From a bacterium (lineage in GTDB: Bacteria > Myxococcota_A > Bradymonadia > UBA7976 > UBA1532): DNA of 24,033 nucleotides. Where the stretch lies: positions 1 to 24,033 of the forward strand of contig JAUHVS010000009.1 in the NCBI GenBank assembly GCA_030424955.1, in the 5' to 3' direction. Shown in pieces: positions 1-7,325 of this stretch. The notes under the pieces were generated by a model. The model had not been told where the DNA came from. It saw only the letters and a list, made by a program, of their open reading frames with translations, and did not search any database. Both the position numbers and the translations under genes were made by a program. Within the stretch, counting starts at the first letter, position 1. Each line of letters begins with the position of its first letter.

Positions 1-98
1 TATCAAATCCAACATTCATCTCGCCCCCCTTGTGGCGCGCGCCGCGAGGGCGTATCCCACGGTGACCGCCGCGGCCGCGCGCGGTCGGAGAGGGAGCG
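1..98. other. Upstream region of the first gene, no gene seen
   Basis: The first 30 bases are noticeably more AT-rich than the rest of the window and may hold a promoter for the plus-strand pair that follows. I could not place convincing -35/-10 boxes. A purine-rich GGAG/AGGGAG stretch at about 87-96 serves as ribosome-binding site for the GTG start at 99. Open frames on the minus strand through here have no recognisable protein content. Confidence 0.3.
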
Positions 99-662
99 GT
101 GTCGGAAGCGCACGCCATCACCATGCCAGCGAGGGCCCCACGGACGCTGGGTCCGATCGAGCGGGCGCGCCTGTGGGTGAGCTACCAGCGCTACGCGTTC
201 CTGATGGCGGGCGTGCCGCTGGCCGCCACCCTCGCGGTGGCCGTGCGCTGGCCCGGCGCCTGGTGGGCCTGGGCGCCCATGGTCGCCCTCACCCTGAAGC
301 TGTGGGCCTTCGCGGCCACCATCTGGCAGCGCTGGCCGTACAAGCGCGTGGCGACGCTGCGCTTCCAGCGCCAGATCGATGCCGGCCGCTTCACGCCCGA
401 CAGCCTGCGCTCCTTCTGCGACGATCCGTGCTTCCGCGTGGTGGCCCGTGAGGTCGCCCGCCGGGCCGGCATCCGCGGCGCGGCACAGCGCGCGCTGCTG
501 CGCCGGCTGACCGCCGAGCAGGCCGATCGCGGCCGCCAGCTGATTCTCGTCGACCGCGCCCAGGGCGTGGTCTTCCAAGTAGATGGGCGGGGGGTCCAGC
601 GGCGGTCGCTGGCCACGCCCCCGACAACACCAGAGATGGAGGGGATTCCAAATGGCCGGTGA
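99..662 (+). CDS. Hypothetical small membrane protein with two N-terminal transmembrane helices
   Basis: This is a 187-residue protein of unrecognised family. Two hydrophobic segments, at about residues 32-50 and 54-76, look like a transmembrane hairpin. They are followed by about 110 residues rich in Arg and charged residues, probably cytoplasmic. There is no signal-peptide cleavage site and no catalytic motif that I recognise. The GTG start at 99 is chosen because a good purine-rich ribosome-binding site lies just upstream; an internal ATG at residue 9 is an alternative. The 3' end overlaps the next gene by 11 bases, so the two are probably translated together, and the partner is a PH-like domain protein that could work at the membrane. 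The role is unknown. Confidence 0.6.
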   Translation: MSEAHAITMPARAPRTLGPIERARLWVSYQRYAFLMAGVPLAATLAVAVRWPGAWWAWAPMVALTLKLWAFAATIWQRWPYKRVATLRFQRQIDAGRFTPDSLRSFCDDPCFRVVAREVARRAGIRGAAQRALLRRLTAEQADRGRQLILVDRAQGVVFQVDGRGVQRRSLATPPTTPEMEGIPNGR

Positions 663-1113
663 ACTGACCCCGAAGGCGCAAGAGGCGCTTTCCGAGATCG
701 ATCTGATGCAGGGCGAAGAGGTGCTCTACAGCCTGCAGGCCGACGGCTACTTCATGGGCTCGCTGCCCATCCAGAAGCTCATCGCCACCTTCCAGGCCTT
801 CATGGCCAAGCTGACGGGCGGGCACATCCGGGTGTTCCTGGTGCTCACCAACATGCGCGTGCTGCTCATCGAGTCGCAGGCCGTGTGGTGTGGCTGCACC
901 AAGGTCAAGGGCTGGCACACCATCTCGACCAAGTCGGTGGTGGAGGCGGGCTCGGGCAAGGAGACGCGCCTGTGCTTCGTGCACACCCGCGTGTGTCACA
1001 TCGAGAGCCACACCCAGCGCTACACGCTGGCCATCAAGAAGCTGAAGGACGAGGATCTGCGGGCCTTCCTCACCAACATGAGCCAGCTGATCATCCAGAA
1101 CAACGCGATCTGA
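652..1113 (+). CDS. Bacterial PH-like domain protein
   Basis: This 153-residue soluble protein has no signal peptide. The core (about residues 20-130) has the pattern of bacterial pleckstrin-homology-like domains: a 'GEEVLYSL' opening strand and the hallmark strand-turn-strand 'LVLTNMRVLLIES' at about 63-75. Further strands follow, then a C-terminal amphipathic helix (about 132-148). Such domains usually bind membranes or partner proteins; no enzymatic residues are evident. The ATG at 652 is preferred over upstream in-frame codons because GGAGGGG lies 8 bases before it and conserved sequence starts there. It overlaps the preceding membrane-protein gene by 11 bases. The TGA stop is immediately followed by the stop of the convergent methyltransferase gene. 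The family call is moderate and the function unknown. Confidence 0.65.
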   Translation: MAGELTPKAQEALSEIDLMQGEEVLYSLQADGYFMGSLPIQKLIATFQAFMAKLTGGHIRVFLVLTNMRVLLIESQAVWCGCTKVKGWHTISTKSVVEAGSGKETRLCFVHTRVCHIESHTQRYTLAIKKLKDEDLRAFLTNMSQLIIQNNAI

Positions 1114-2133
1114 TCAGCCGGGCCCGCCGCGCTCGCCTGCCGGCGGCGCGGCCGGGCCACCCCGCCCGCCCGCCGCCTCTCCGTCTGTGCGGGCGAGCCT
1201 CCGCCCCGCCAACAACACAGTGTGTTTGCCGGTCACGATAGTGCGGCAGCGGTGCTGGTGCAGGTAGCGCCGGTGGTAGGCCAGGTCTGTCAGCAGCCCT
1301 GACAGCTCCGGGTGCGCCACGTGGCGGGCCGCCGCGCCGTGACACACCCGGTGGTCCACCACCCGGCTGTTGGGGAAGCCCAGCAGCACGCCCCCGGTCT
1401 CGGCCAGGTGCTGGCCCACGATCCGGCGGAAGAGGGCGCGCCCGTCCAAGGCCTGGCTCTGCAACAGGTTGATCGCGATCACCAGGTCGAAGCGGCCCGG
1501 CGGCAGCGCGGCGGGGTCGTTGAGATCCGCCACCTGGAAGGTGAACGGCGGCTGCGGGTAGCGGGCGCGGGCGGCGGCGATGGCGCTGGCGGCGTGGTCG
1601 ACGCCCACCAGGGTCAGGGCGGCAAGCGCGGCGGGCGTGCGGCCCTGGGCGATGGCCCCCAGCTCCCCGCCCGTGTGGCAGCCCAGGCTCAGCACCCGGG
1701 CGTCGGGGGGCAACTGCAGGAAGGCGAGGGCGTCTCGCCACGCCCGCACGAAGGCGGGATCCTCGAACTTGTCGGTGCGCGCGAACTCGCTGTCGGCGCC
1801 GTACTTCTCAGGGTCCCCCGAGGGGCGCGCGGTGCGGTGCCAGCCCACCCGGCGGTCCAGGCGGCGCAGGGGCAGCCGCACCCAGCCGGGGGCGCTGATC
1901 TGCGGGGTGCCGAGGCTGGCGCCCAGGGCCTCGGCGAGGTCCAGCCAGGCGGCCAGGCTGCGGTAGCGCACGGGCGCGCCGTCGAGCCGCAGGGGCTCGC
2001 CGTCGAAGTGCGCGGCGCTCAGGTCGGGATCGGGGGCCTCGATCCACACCCGCTCGCCGGGCGCGCACGCGGCCAGCGCCGCCGAGACCCTCTCATAGAC
2101 CGCCCACATGGGCTCGGCGGTGACGCGGATCAC
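1114..2133 (-). CDS. Class I SAM-dependent methyltransferase
   Basis: This 339-residue protein has a Rossmann methyltransferase domain in its second half. Motif I is 'RVLSLGCHTGGELG' (about 146-159), the acidic residue after strand 2 is in 'LVGVDHA', and 'FDLVIAINLLQ' is a motif IV-like strand. The N-terminal 130 residues look like an accessory region, with 'KYGADSEFARTDKFEDPAFV' just before the fold. The substrate cannot be read from the sequence. The GTG at 2133 is chosen because it forms a GTGA overlap with the stop of the upstream nth gene, typical of translational coupling; an ATG 24 bases downstream (2109) is the alternative. The last 25 residues are Gly/Ala/Pro-rich and probably disordered. 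A two-gene operon with nth is likely, but no functional link is evident. Confidence 0.8.
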   Translation of the reverse strand: MIRVTAEPMWAVYERVSAALAACAPGERVWIEAPDPDLSAAHFDGEPLRLDGAPVRYRSLAAWLDLAEALGASLGTPQISAPGWVRLPLRRLDRRVGWHRTARPSGDPEKYGADSEFARTDKFEDPAFVRAWRDALAFLQLPPDARVLSLGCHTGGELGAIAQGRTPAALAALTLVGVDHAASAIAAARARYPQPPFTFQVADLNDPAALPPGRFDLVIAINLLQSQALDGRALFRRIVGQHLAETGGVLLGFPNSRVVDHRVCHGAAARHVAHPELSGLLTDLAYHRRYLHQHRCRTIVTGKHTVLLAGRRLARTDGEAAGGRGGPAAPPAGERGGPG

Positions 2134-2798
2134 CGGCGGCGCGGGGCCCGCTGCGCGGCCTCCTCGGCGATGCGCTTCTTGCTGGCGGCCCACCCGCAGA
2201 TGGGGCAGGTGGCCAGGTCGTGGCCGCGGGCGGGGCAGTACTCCCGGCCGAAGAAGATGATCTGCAGGTGCAGGTCGTTCCAGCGCTCGCGGGCGAAGAG
2301 CCGCTTCAGATCCGCCTCGGTGGTGGCGACGTTCTTGCCGCTCGTCAGCCCCCAGCGGGTGGCCAGCCGGTGGATGTGGGTGTCGACGGGGAAGGCCGGC
2401 ACGCCGAAGGCCTGGGCCATCACCACCGACGCGGTCTTGTGGCCGACCCCCGCCAGGGCCTCCAGCGCCGCAAAGTCGGCGGGCACTTCGCCGCCGTGGC
2501 GCTCGACGAGCTGGGTCGCCATGGCCTGCAGGTTCTTGGCCTTGGTCGGGGCCAGGCCGATCTCGCGGATCAGGTGGCGGATCTCGTCCACGGGCAGCGC
2601 GGCCATCTCGGCCGGGGTGCCGGCGCGGGCGAAGAGCGCGGGCGTGACCTCGTTGACCTTCTTGTCGGTGGTCTGCGCGCTGAGGGCCACCGCCACGAGC
2701 AGGGTGTACGGGTCGCTGTGGTCCAGCGGGATGGGCAGCGTGGTGTACAGCTCGTCGAGGATCGCGACGATGCGGGCGGCCTTCTCGGCGCGGGTCAT
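2130..2798 (-). CDS. nth: Endonuclease III-like DNA glycosylase/AP lyase with an atypical cysteine motif
   Basis: This 222-residue protein is close to the usual length of Nth, which removes oxidised pyrimidines and cleaves abasic sites in base-excision repair. The helix-hairpin-helix 'LAGVGHKTASVV' (115-126) carries the catalytic Lys (K121). The catalytic Asp is D139 in 'FPVDTHIHR'. The C-terminal iron-sulfur region differs from the E. coli pattern (C-x6-C-x2-C-x5-C). Only three cysteines are present, as C188-x9-C198-x2-C201, and no fourth follows before the end, so the cluster may be absent or ligated differently. The ATG at 2798 has a GGAG site about 7 bases upstream and begins the conserved sequence; an in-frame ATG 36 bases further upstream is possible. 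The stop overlaps the methyltransferase start. Confidence 0.9.
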   Translation of the reverse strand: MTRAEKAARIVAILDELYTTLPIPLDHSDPYTLLVAVALSAQTTDKKVNEVTPALFARAGTPAEMAALPVDEIRHLIREIGLAPTKAKNLQAMATQLVERHGGEVPADFAALEALAGVGHKTASVVMAQAFGVPAFPVDTHIHRLATRWGLTSGKNVATTEADLKRLFARERWNDLHLQIIFFGREYCPARGHDLATCPICGWAASKKRIAEEAAQRAPRRR

Positions 2799-2939
2799 GG
2801 GGGGCTCCAGCGTGACAAAGTCGCGACCGAGCATACGGGCATGGGCCCAGGCTCGCGAGGGTCGCCGCGCTGTGGCACACTGCACGGTCTTGGGCCCCTT
2901 CAGGGTCCGCCCGGTTTCGCCAGAGGTTCTCCGCCCGTG
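2799..2939. promoter_or_regulatory. Divergent intergenic region between nth and the NYN-domain gene
   Basis: These 141 bases separate two divergent genes and must hold their promoters. I see no convincing -35/-10 pair on either strand. The GGAG site for nth lies at the left edge, and a weak AGAGG precedes the plus-strand start. Confidence 0.35.
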
Positions 2940-4538
2940 ATGCGGCCCTTCTTCGACCGACGCCCCGGCCCGCCGGCCCCCACTCGGCGGATCCGCAGCG
3001 CCTTGTTTGTGGACTTCGACAACGTCTACATCGGCCTCGACCAAGAGGATCACCAGGCGGCGCGCGCCTTTGCGGACGAGCCCGCCGAGTGGATCGCCTG
3101 GATGGAGCGCCTGATGGGGCTGCCCGGGTCGTGGTTCGAGCCCGAGACCCGGCGCTCGATCCTGCTGCGGCGCTGCTACCTGAGCCCCCGCCGCTTCGGC
3201 CGCTATCGGCCGTCGTTCACTCGCGCGGGCTTCGACGTGGTGGACTGTCCGGCGCTGACCATGCGGGGCAAGAACAGCGCCGACATCCGCATGGTGATCG
3301 ACATCTTCGACGCCCTGCAGCACGAGACGTTCTTCGACGAGTTCATCATCTTGTCGAGCGACTCCGACTTCACGCCCGTGCTCAGCCGGCTGCGCACCCA
3401 CGATCGCCGCACGACGGTGCTGACCGTGGGCAACATCTCAGGGGCCTACCGCGCCGCCTGCGATCTGATGATCGGCTCCGAGGACTTCATCGAGTTCGGG
3501 CTGGGCCGCGTGATGCTGCCCCACACCGAGCCCACCCCCGGCACCTCGGCGCGGCCCGAGAGCGCCGAGGTGGCCGACGAGGAGCTGCTCAAGCGCATCG
3601 CCGGCAGCGTGTTCGTGGAGGCCAGCGTCAACGGCGAGATCCGGCCGGAGCAGCTCGCCAGCATCTACATCCGCTTCCCCGAGTTCACCCAGGACAGCAA
3701 CTGGCTGGGGTTCTTCGGGCTGCGGCCCATGACCGACGCCGTGGTGGCCATCCGCGACGATCTGGTGGTGGTGCCGGGCGATCCCTGGACGGTGAAGCTC
3801 ATCAAGCCGGGCGGGCAGGTGCCCGAGCCGGTGGCGAGCGAGCCCACGCCTGCGGACGACGATCTGCGCCGGCGGGTGGCTGAGGCCGTCGAGGCGCTGG
3901 TGACCAAAGCCAAAGGCCCCGTGACCCTCGCGCGGGCCGCGCAGGCCATCACCGCCGACTTCGGCGAGGCCCTCGCGCAGAGCCGCTGGGCGGGCGCGGG
4001 CACCTTCAAGGATCTGCTGCAGAGCGTGGCTGGGCTGTCGCTGGCCTTCAGCACGGTGCCGCCGGGCTACGTGTACGATCCGGGCCGCCACGCGCCGCCC
4101 CGGGCCACGGTGTCGAGCGGGCTCGACCAGCGCCACCCCGATCTGGCGGCCTTCGTGCGCCGGGTGTTCCAGATCACGGGGGTGCCCAAGCTGACGCCCG
4201 AGCAGTTCAGCCTGGTGTTCGTGCACATCGCGTCCGAGGTCAACGCGCACGGCTACAGCCTGTCGCAGACCAGCAAAGAGGTGCGCGACCGCTGCCAGGA
4301 CGCTGGCGAGAGCGTGCCCCGCCAGGCGGTCATCTTCGTGCTCAAGGGGTTGAGCTACCGGGGCTACGACTTCGAGAGCGACGAGCCCCACGCCCCGGCC
4401 ATCCTGGCGGCCATGTTCCGCGACAACGTCATCGACCTGTGTGAGAACGCGGGCATGGAGATGACCGAGAAGCAGCTGCTGCTGCTCGACCGCTGGCTGC
4501 TGGGCGCCGGCGACGGCGGCGACGCCCTCGACGGCTGA
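2940..4538 (+). CDS. NYN (PIN-like) domain putative ribonuclease with OST-HTH/LOTUS-like repeats
   Basis: This is a 532-residue cytoplasmic protein. Residues about 18-195 form a NYN domain (LabA/DUF88-type PIN-like nuclease fold). Acidic metal-binding candidates are D25 and D27 in 'FVDFDNV', D115 and D121 in 'NSADIRMVIDIFDAL', and D141 and D143 in 'ILSSDSDFTPVL'. The remaining 330 residues contain two or three helical modules (about 210-290, 305-385 and 395-525). Their pattern, including 'RPEQLASIYIRFPEF' and 'FKDLLQSVAGL', resembles winged-helix OST-HTH/LOTUS domains, which bind RNA in other NYN proteins. That C-terminal call is tentative. The ATG at 2940 directly follows an in-frame GTG, so GTG 2937 is also possible. 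It is transcribed divergently from nth. RNA processing or turnover is the expected role. Confidence 0.85.
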   Translation: MRPFFDRRPGPPAPTRRIRSALFVDFDNVYIGLDQEDHQAARAFADEPAEWIAWMERLMGLPGSWFEPETRRSILLRRCYLSPRRFGRYRPSFTRAGFDVVDCPALTMRGKNSADIRMVIDIFDALQHETFFDEFIILSSDSDFTPVLSRLRTHDRRTTVLTVGNISGAYRAACDLMIGSEDFIEFGLGRVMLPHTEPTPGTSARPESAEVADEELLKRIAGSVFVEASVNGEIRPEQLASIYIRFPEFTQDSNWLGFFGLRPMTDAVVAIRDDLVVVPGDPWTVKLIKPGGQVPEPVASEPTPADDDLRRRVAEAVEALVTKAKGPVTLARAAQAITADFGEALAQSRWAGAGTFKDLLQSVAGLSLAFSTVPPGYVYDPGRHAPPRATVSSGLDQRHPDLAAFVRRVFQITGVPKLTPEQFSLVFVHIASEVNAHGYSLSQTSKEVRDRCQDAGESVPRQAVIFVLKGLSYRGYDFESDEPHAPAILAAMFRDNVIDLCENAGMEMTEKQLLLLDRWLLGAGDGGDALDG

Positions 4539-4558
4539 CAGCCTCGGCGGCTGACGCG

Positions 4559-4607
4559 GCTGACGCCCCAGGCGGCGCGCCCGCCAACGCGAGCCGCAGG
4601 CGTCAGC
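4559..4607. terminator. Inverted repeat at a convergent gene junction, probable bidirectional terminator
   Basis: A perfect 9-base inverted repeat pairs GCTGACGCC (4559-4567) with GGCGTCAGC (4599-4607). It encloses a second hairpin, GGCGG (4571-4575) with CCGCC (4581-4585). It lies between the convergent stops at 4538 and 4603, and its right arm includes the stop of the minus-strand glycosyltransferase. There is no T-run, so it is not a classical intrinsic terminator. Confidence 0.45.
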
Positions 4608-5778
4608 GCCCGGCGATCACCTGATCATAGAGGGCCTCGAGGGCGGCGACCCGCTCGCGGTTGTCGTACTCCCGCAGCATCTTGGCGCGGGCAGCGGCGG
4701 CCATGCGGGCCCGCAGCGCGGGGTCGCGCAGCAGGGCGATGAGCCGGTCGCCCAGGGCCACCGGATCCCGCTCGGGCACCAGGTAGCCGGTCACGCCGTC
4801 GTCGATGATCTCTGGGATGCCCCCGTGCAGGGTGCCCACCACGGGCACCGCGCAGGCGGCGGCCTCTTTGGCCACGATCAGGCCGCTCTCGCGGTCCTGG
4901 TTGGCGGCCACGACGCTGGGCGTCAGCACCACGGTCGCGGCCTTCATGGCGGCCACCACCTCGGCGTGGGGCGCGGGCCCGGGCAGGTGCACCCTGTCGC
5001 CCAGGTTCAGCTCGGCGACGAGCGCCTCGTAGCGGGGCCGCAGATCGCCGTCGCCCAGGATGGTCAGCCGGAAGTCCAGGCCAGCGTCGCGCGCGCGGGC
5101 GGCGGCCCGCAGGCCATCCTCGTGGCCCTTCTTCTCGACGAAGCGGCCCACCATCACCACGCTCGGCGGCGCGTCGGGATCGGGGCCGGGCCCGGGCACG
5201 AAGCGCGCCACGTCCACGCCCAGCCGGTGCACCACCACCTTCTCGGGCGGGCAGCCCACCTGCTCGATGAGGTCCTTGAGCTCTTGCGAGGCCGCCAGGA
5301 ACAGGCGGACCGACCGGAACAGCGCGTGGACGCCCGCGGTGTAGTGCAGCCAGCGCGGCGAGTAGCGGTCGCGGCTGATGAGCAGCGACACGTCGCGGCC
5401 GTGCAGCGACACCACCATCGGCACCTTGCGGGTGAGCGACCAGCGCAGGCCGTACAGGGCGTTGTGGCCGAAGTGGGCGTGGATGATGTCGAAGCGGCCG
5501 GCGTCGAAGGCGGCGTCGAGCCGGCGCGACAGGCTGGTGGCGCCGAAGAGCGCCGAGCGCAGCGGGTGGGCCTGCGCGGGCACGGCCTCGACGGCGTGCA
5601 CGGTGTGGCCCGTGAAGCGGTCGGCGTTGCGGTGCTGCCGGCAGAAGACCTCGGGCGCGTAGCGCTGGTGCAGCCGCAGCTGGTCGTGGATGAAGGTCTC
5701 GGAGTACGGCAGGAAGTTGGTGCGCAGCAGCGCGACCTTGCGGGTCGGCGCGCCGGCGGGGGGCGGGACGGAGGTCAT
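4603..5778 (-). CDS. GT4-family glycosyltransferase
   Basis: This 391-residue GT-B glycosyltransferase is predicted to transfer a sugar from an activated donor onto a lipid-linked glycan at the cytoplasmic face of the inner membrane. The N-terminal 'NFLPYSETFIHDQL' resembles the start of WcaL/AmsK-type enzymes of exopolysaccharide synthesis. 'IHAHFGHNA' and 'SLHGRDVS' lie in the acceptor-domain core. 'VVMVGRFVEKKGHEDGL' opens the donor domain. The EX7E motif is in 'DRESGLIVAKEAA', followed by 'GGIPEIIDDGVTGYLV'. The length is normal. Its ATG overlaps the stop of the upstream flippase gene (ATGA, 4 bases), so it is the third gene of a nucleotidyltransferase-flippase-glycosyltransferase operon. 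Sugar donor and acceptor are not predictable. Confidence 0.9.
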   Translation of the reverse strand: MTSVPPPAGAPTRKVALLRTNFLPYSETFIHDQLRLHQRYAPEVFCRQHRNADRFTGHTVHAVEAVPAQAHPLRSALFGATSLSRRLDAAFDAGRFDIIHAHFGHNALYGLRWSLTRKVPMVVSLHGRDVSLLISRDRYSPRWLHYTAGVHALFRSVRLFLAASQELKDLIEQVGCPPEKVVVHRLGVDVARFVPGPGPDPDAPPSVVMVGRFVEKKGHEDGLRAAARARDAGLDFRLTILGDGDLRPRYEALVAELNLGDRVHLPGPAPHAEVVAAMKAATVVLTPSVVAANQDRESGLIVAKEAAACAVPVVGTLHGGIPEIIDDGVTGYLVPERDPVALGDRLIALLRDPALRARMAAAARAKMLREYDNRERVAALEALYDQVIAGR

Positions 5779-7310
5779 GACACGTCGTCCTTCGGGGCGG
5801 CGTCGGGCCCCCCCAGTCGGTGGCGGGCGCGGGCCAGCAGGCCCAGCGCCTCGGGGTGTCGCACGGCGATCAGCAGGCTGGCGTAGGCCACCGCGCAGCC
5901 GACGGCCAGGGCCACGCGGGTCAGCGGGGAGCCGAGCTGGGCGGGGTCCCACGCCAGGGCGAGGCCGGCAAACACCAGCGCGCCGGCCAGGTGGGGCTGC
6001 CACACCGCCGAGGGCCGCAGCCAGATGCGCTCCAGCAGGCCCAGCTCGACGATCTGCAGCGCGCTGACGAGGCTGGCGGCCAGCGCGGTGGCCATCGCGG
6101 CGCCCAGCAGGCCGTAGCGGGGGATGAGCCACAGGTTGAAGCCGGTGTTGAGCCCAGCCACCAGCAGGCTGTTCAGCAGGTTCCAGCGGGCGTGGCCCGT
6201 GAACACGATGCTGTTGCCGGCGAGGCCGACCGCGCAGCTCAAGAAGGGCGGGATCAGCAGCAGCGCCATGAAGCGGGTGTCGCCGATGTAGCTGGCGTCG
6301 ATGAGCACCAGCACGTCGTCGCGCAGGATGAGCGCGGCGGCCAGGATCGGGAGCGCCAGGGTGGTGGTCCAGCGGGACACCTGGCCCAGGGTGGCCTCGA
6401 AGGCGCTGGGATCGCCCGCGGCGTGGTAGCGCGCGGCGACGGGGGCCAGGGCCTGGCTGAAGATGAGCTTCACCTCGCGGATGTTGCTCGTGACCAGCGC
6501 GCCCGTCGCATAGAAGGCCACCTGCCCGTTGGTGAACCCAAAGTAGGCCAGCATCAGCACGTCGAGGCGCGTGAGGTACTTGTTGAAGGTCATGTTGAGG
6601 CTCTGCGGCACCGCAAAGCTCAGCATGGGGCGGTCGATGTCGACCGCGAGGGCGGCGCGCACCGTGCGCGGCACGTCGAAGTGGGCGCCGTAGGCGCGCA
6701 CGGCCAGGGCCGCGAGCACGATCCAGGTGGCGGTGTGCGCCCACAGCAGGCCCTCGGCCTGCGCGCCCAGGGCCCACGCGAGGGCGCTGAACCCCAGCAG
6801 CCCGAAGGGCTTGATCAGCCCGTTGATGAGCGCGTCGTACTTCATGTGCAGCCGGGCCTTGGTGGCCGCGACGGCGATCTGCGACAGGGCGATGAAGGGC
6901 AGCGAGAGCGCGCCGATGCGCAGCAGGCCCGGCAGGGTGGGGCGGTCGGGGTAGAGCCAGGCGCCCAGGGCGTCGGCGCCCAGCAGCGTGGCCACGAGCA
7001 GGGCGAGGGCCACCGCCAGGGTGAGGCCGAAGCCCGTGCCCATCACCCGGTACAGGTGATCGGCCCGCTCGGGATCATCGCTGGCGTGGCTGCCGTGCAC
7101 GATGACGGCGTCGTTGAAGCCCGACGACACCGCGCTGATGGCCACCTCCACCAGGAAGCTGGCCAGGAAGAACAGCCCCATCGTCTGCTCGCCGAACATC
7201 CAGGTGGCGAGCACGAAGTACAGCGGGAAGATGAGCTTGGCGGCCAGGCCAAGCAGGTTCACCAGGGCGCCGCGCTTGAGGCTGTCCTGGTAGGCGTCCG
7301 CTGGGGGCAT
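5775..7310 (-). CDS. Wzx-like polysaccharide flippase (MOP superfamily)
   Basis: This 511-residue integral membrane protein has about 14 hydrophobic segments spread over its whole length. It begins with an amphipathic N-terminus and 'GALVNLLGLAAKLIFPLYFVL', typical of O-antigen/polysaccharide transporters. It would flip a lipid-linked oligosaccharide across the inner membrane. The length and absence of soluble domains match the family. The ATG at 7310 has a G-rich AGGGGGG stretch about 12 bases upstream, not optimal but the first start after the previous gene. It lies 15 bases downstream of the nucleotidyltransferase stop and overlaps the glycosyltransferase start by 4 bases. The Wzx subfamily is not assigned; MATE- or MurJ-like relatives are less likely given the neighbours. 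Confidence 0.85.
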   Translation of the reverse strand: MPPADAYQDSLKRGALVNLLGLAAKLIFPLYFVLATWMFGEQTMGLFFLASFLVEVAISAVSSGFNDAVIVHGSHASDDPERADHLYRVMGTGFGLTLAVALALLVATLLGADALGAWLYPDRPTLPGLLRIGALSLPFIALSQIAVAATKARLHMKYDALINGLIKPFGLLGFSALAWALGAQAEGLLWAHTATWIVLAALAVRAYGAHFDVPRTVRAALAVDIDRPMLSFAVPQSLNMTFNKYLTRLDVLMLAYFGFTNGQVAFYATGALVTSNIREVKLIFSQALAPVAARYHAAGDPSAFEATLGQVSRWTTTLALPILAAALILRDDVLVLIDASYIGDTRFMALLLIPPFLSCAVGLAGNSIVFTGHARWNLLNSLLVAGLNTGFNLWLIPRYGLLGAAMATALAASLVSALQIVELGLLERIWLRPSAVWQPHLAGALVFAGLALAWDPAQLGSPLTRVALAVGCAVAYASLLIAVRHPEALGLLARARHRLGGPDAAPKDDVS

Positions 7311-7325
7311 GCGGGCGCGGCCCCC

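Noticed and set aside
1114..1200. GC-rich inverted repeats in the 3' end of the methyltransferase gene as a terminator
   Set aside because: They lie within the coding sequence, have no T-run, and such pairings are expected by chance in a stretch of Gly/Ala/Pro codons.
2873..2890. TGGCAC resembling the first half of a sigma-54 promoter upstream of the NYN gene
   Set aside because: The second half (TTGCA at the correct spacing) is absent; the bases there read ACTGCACGG.
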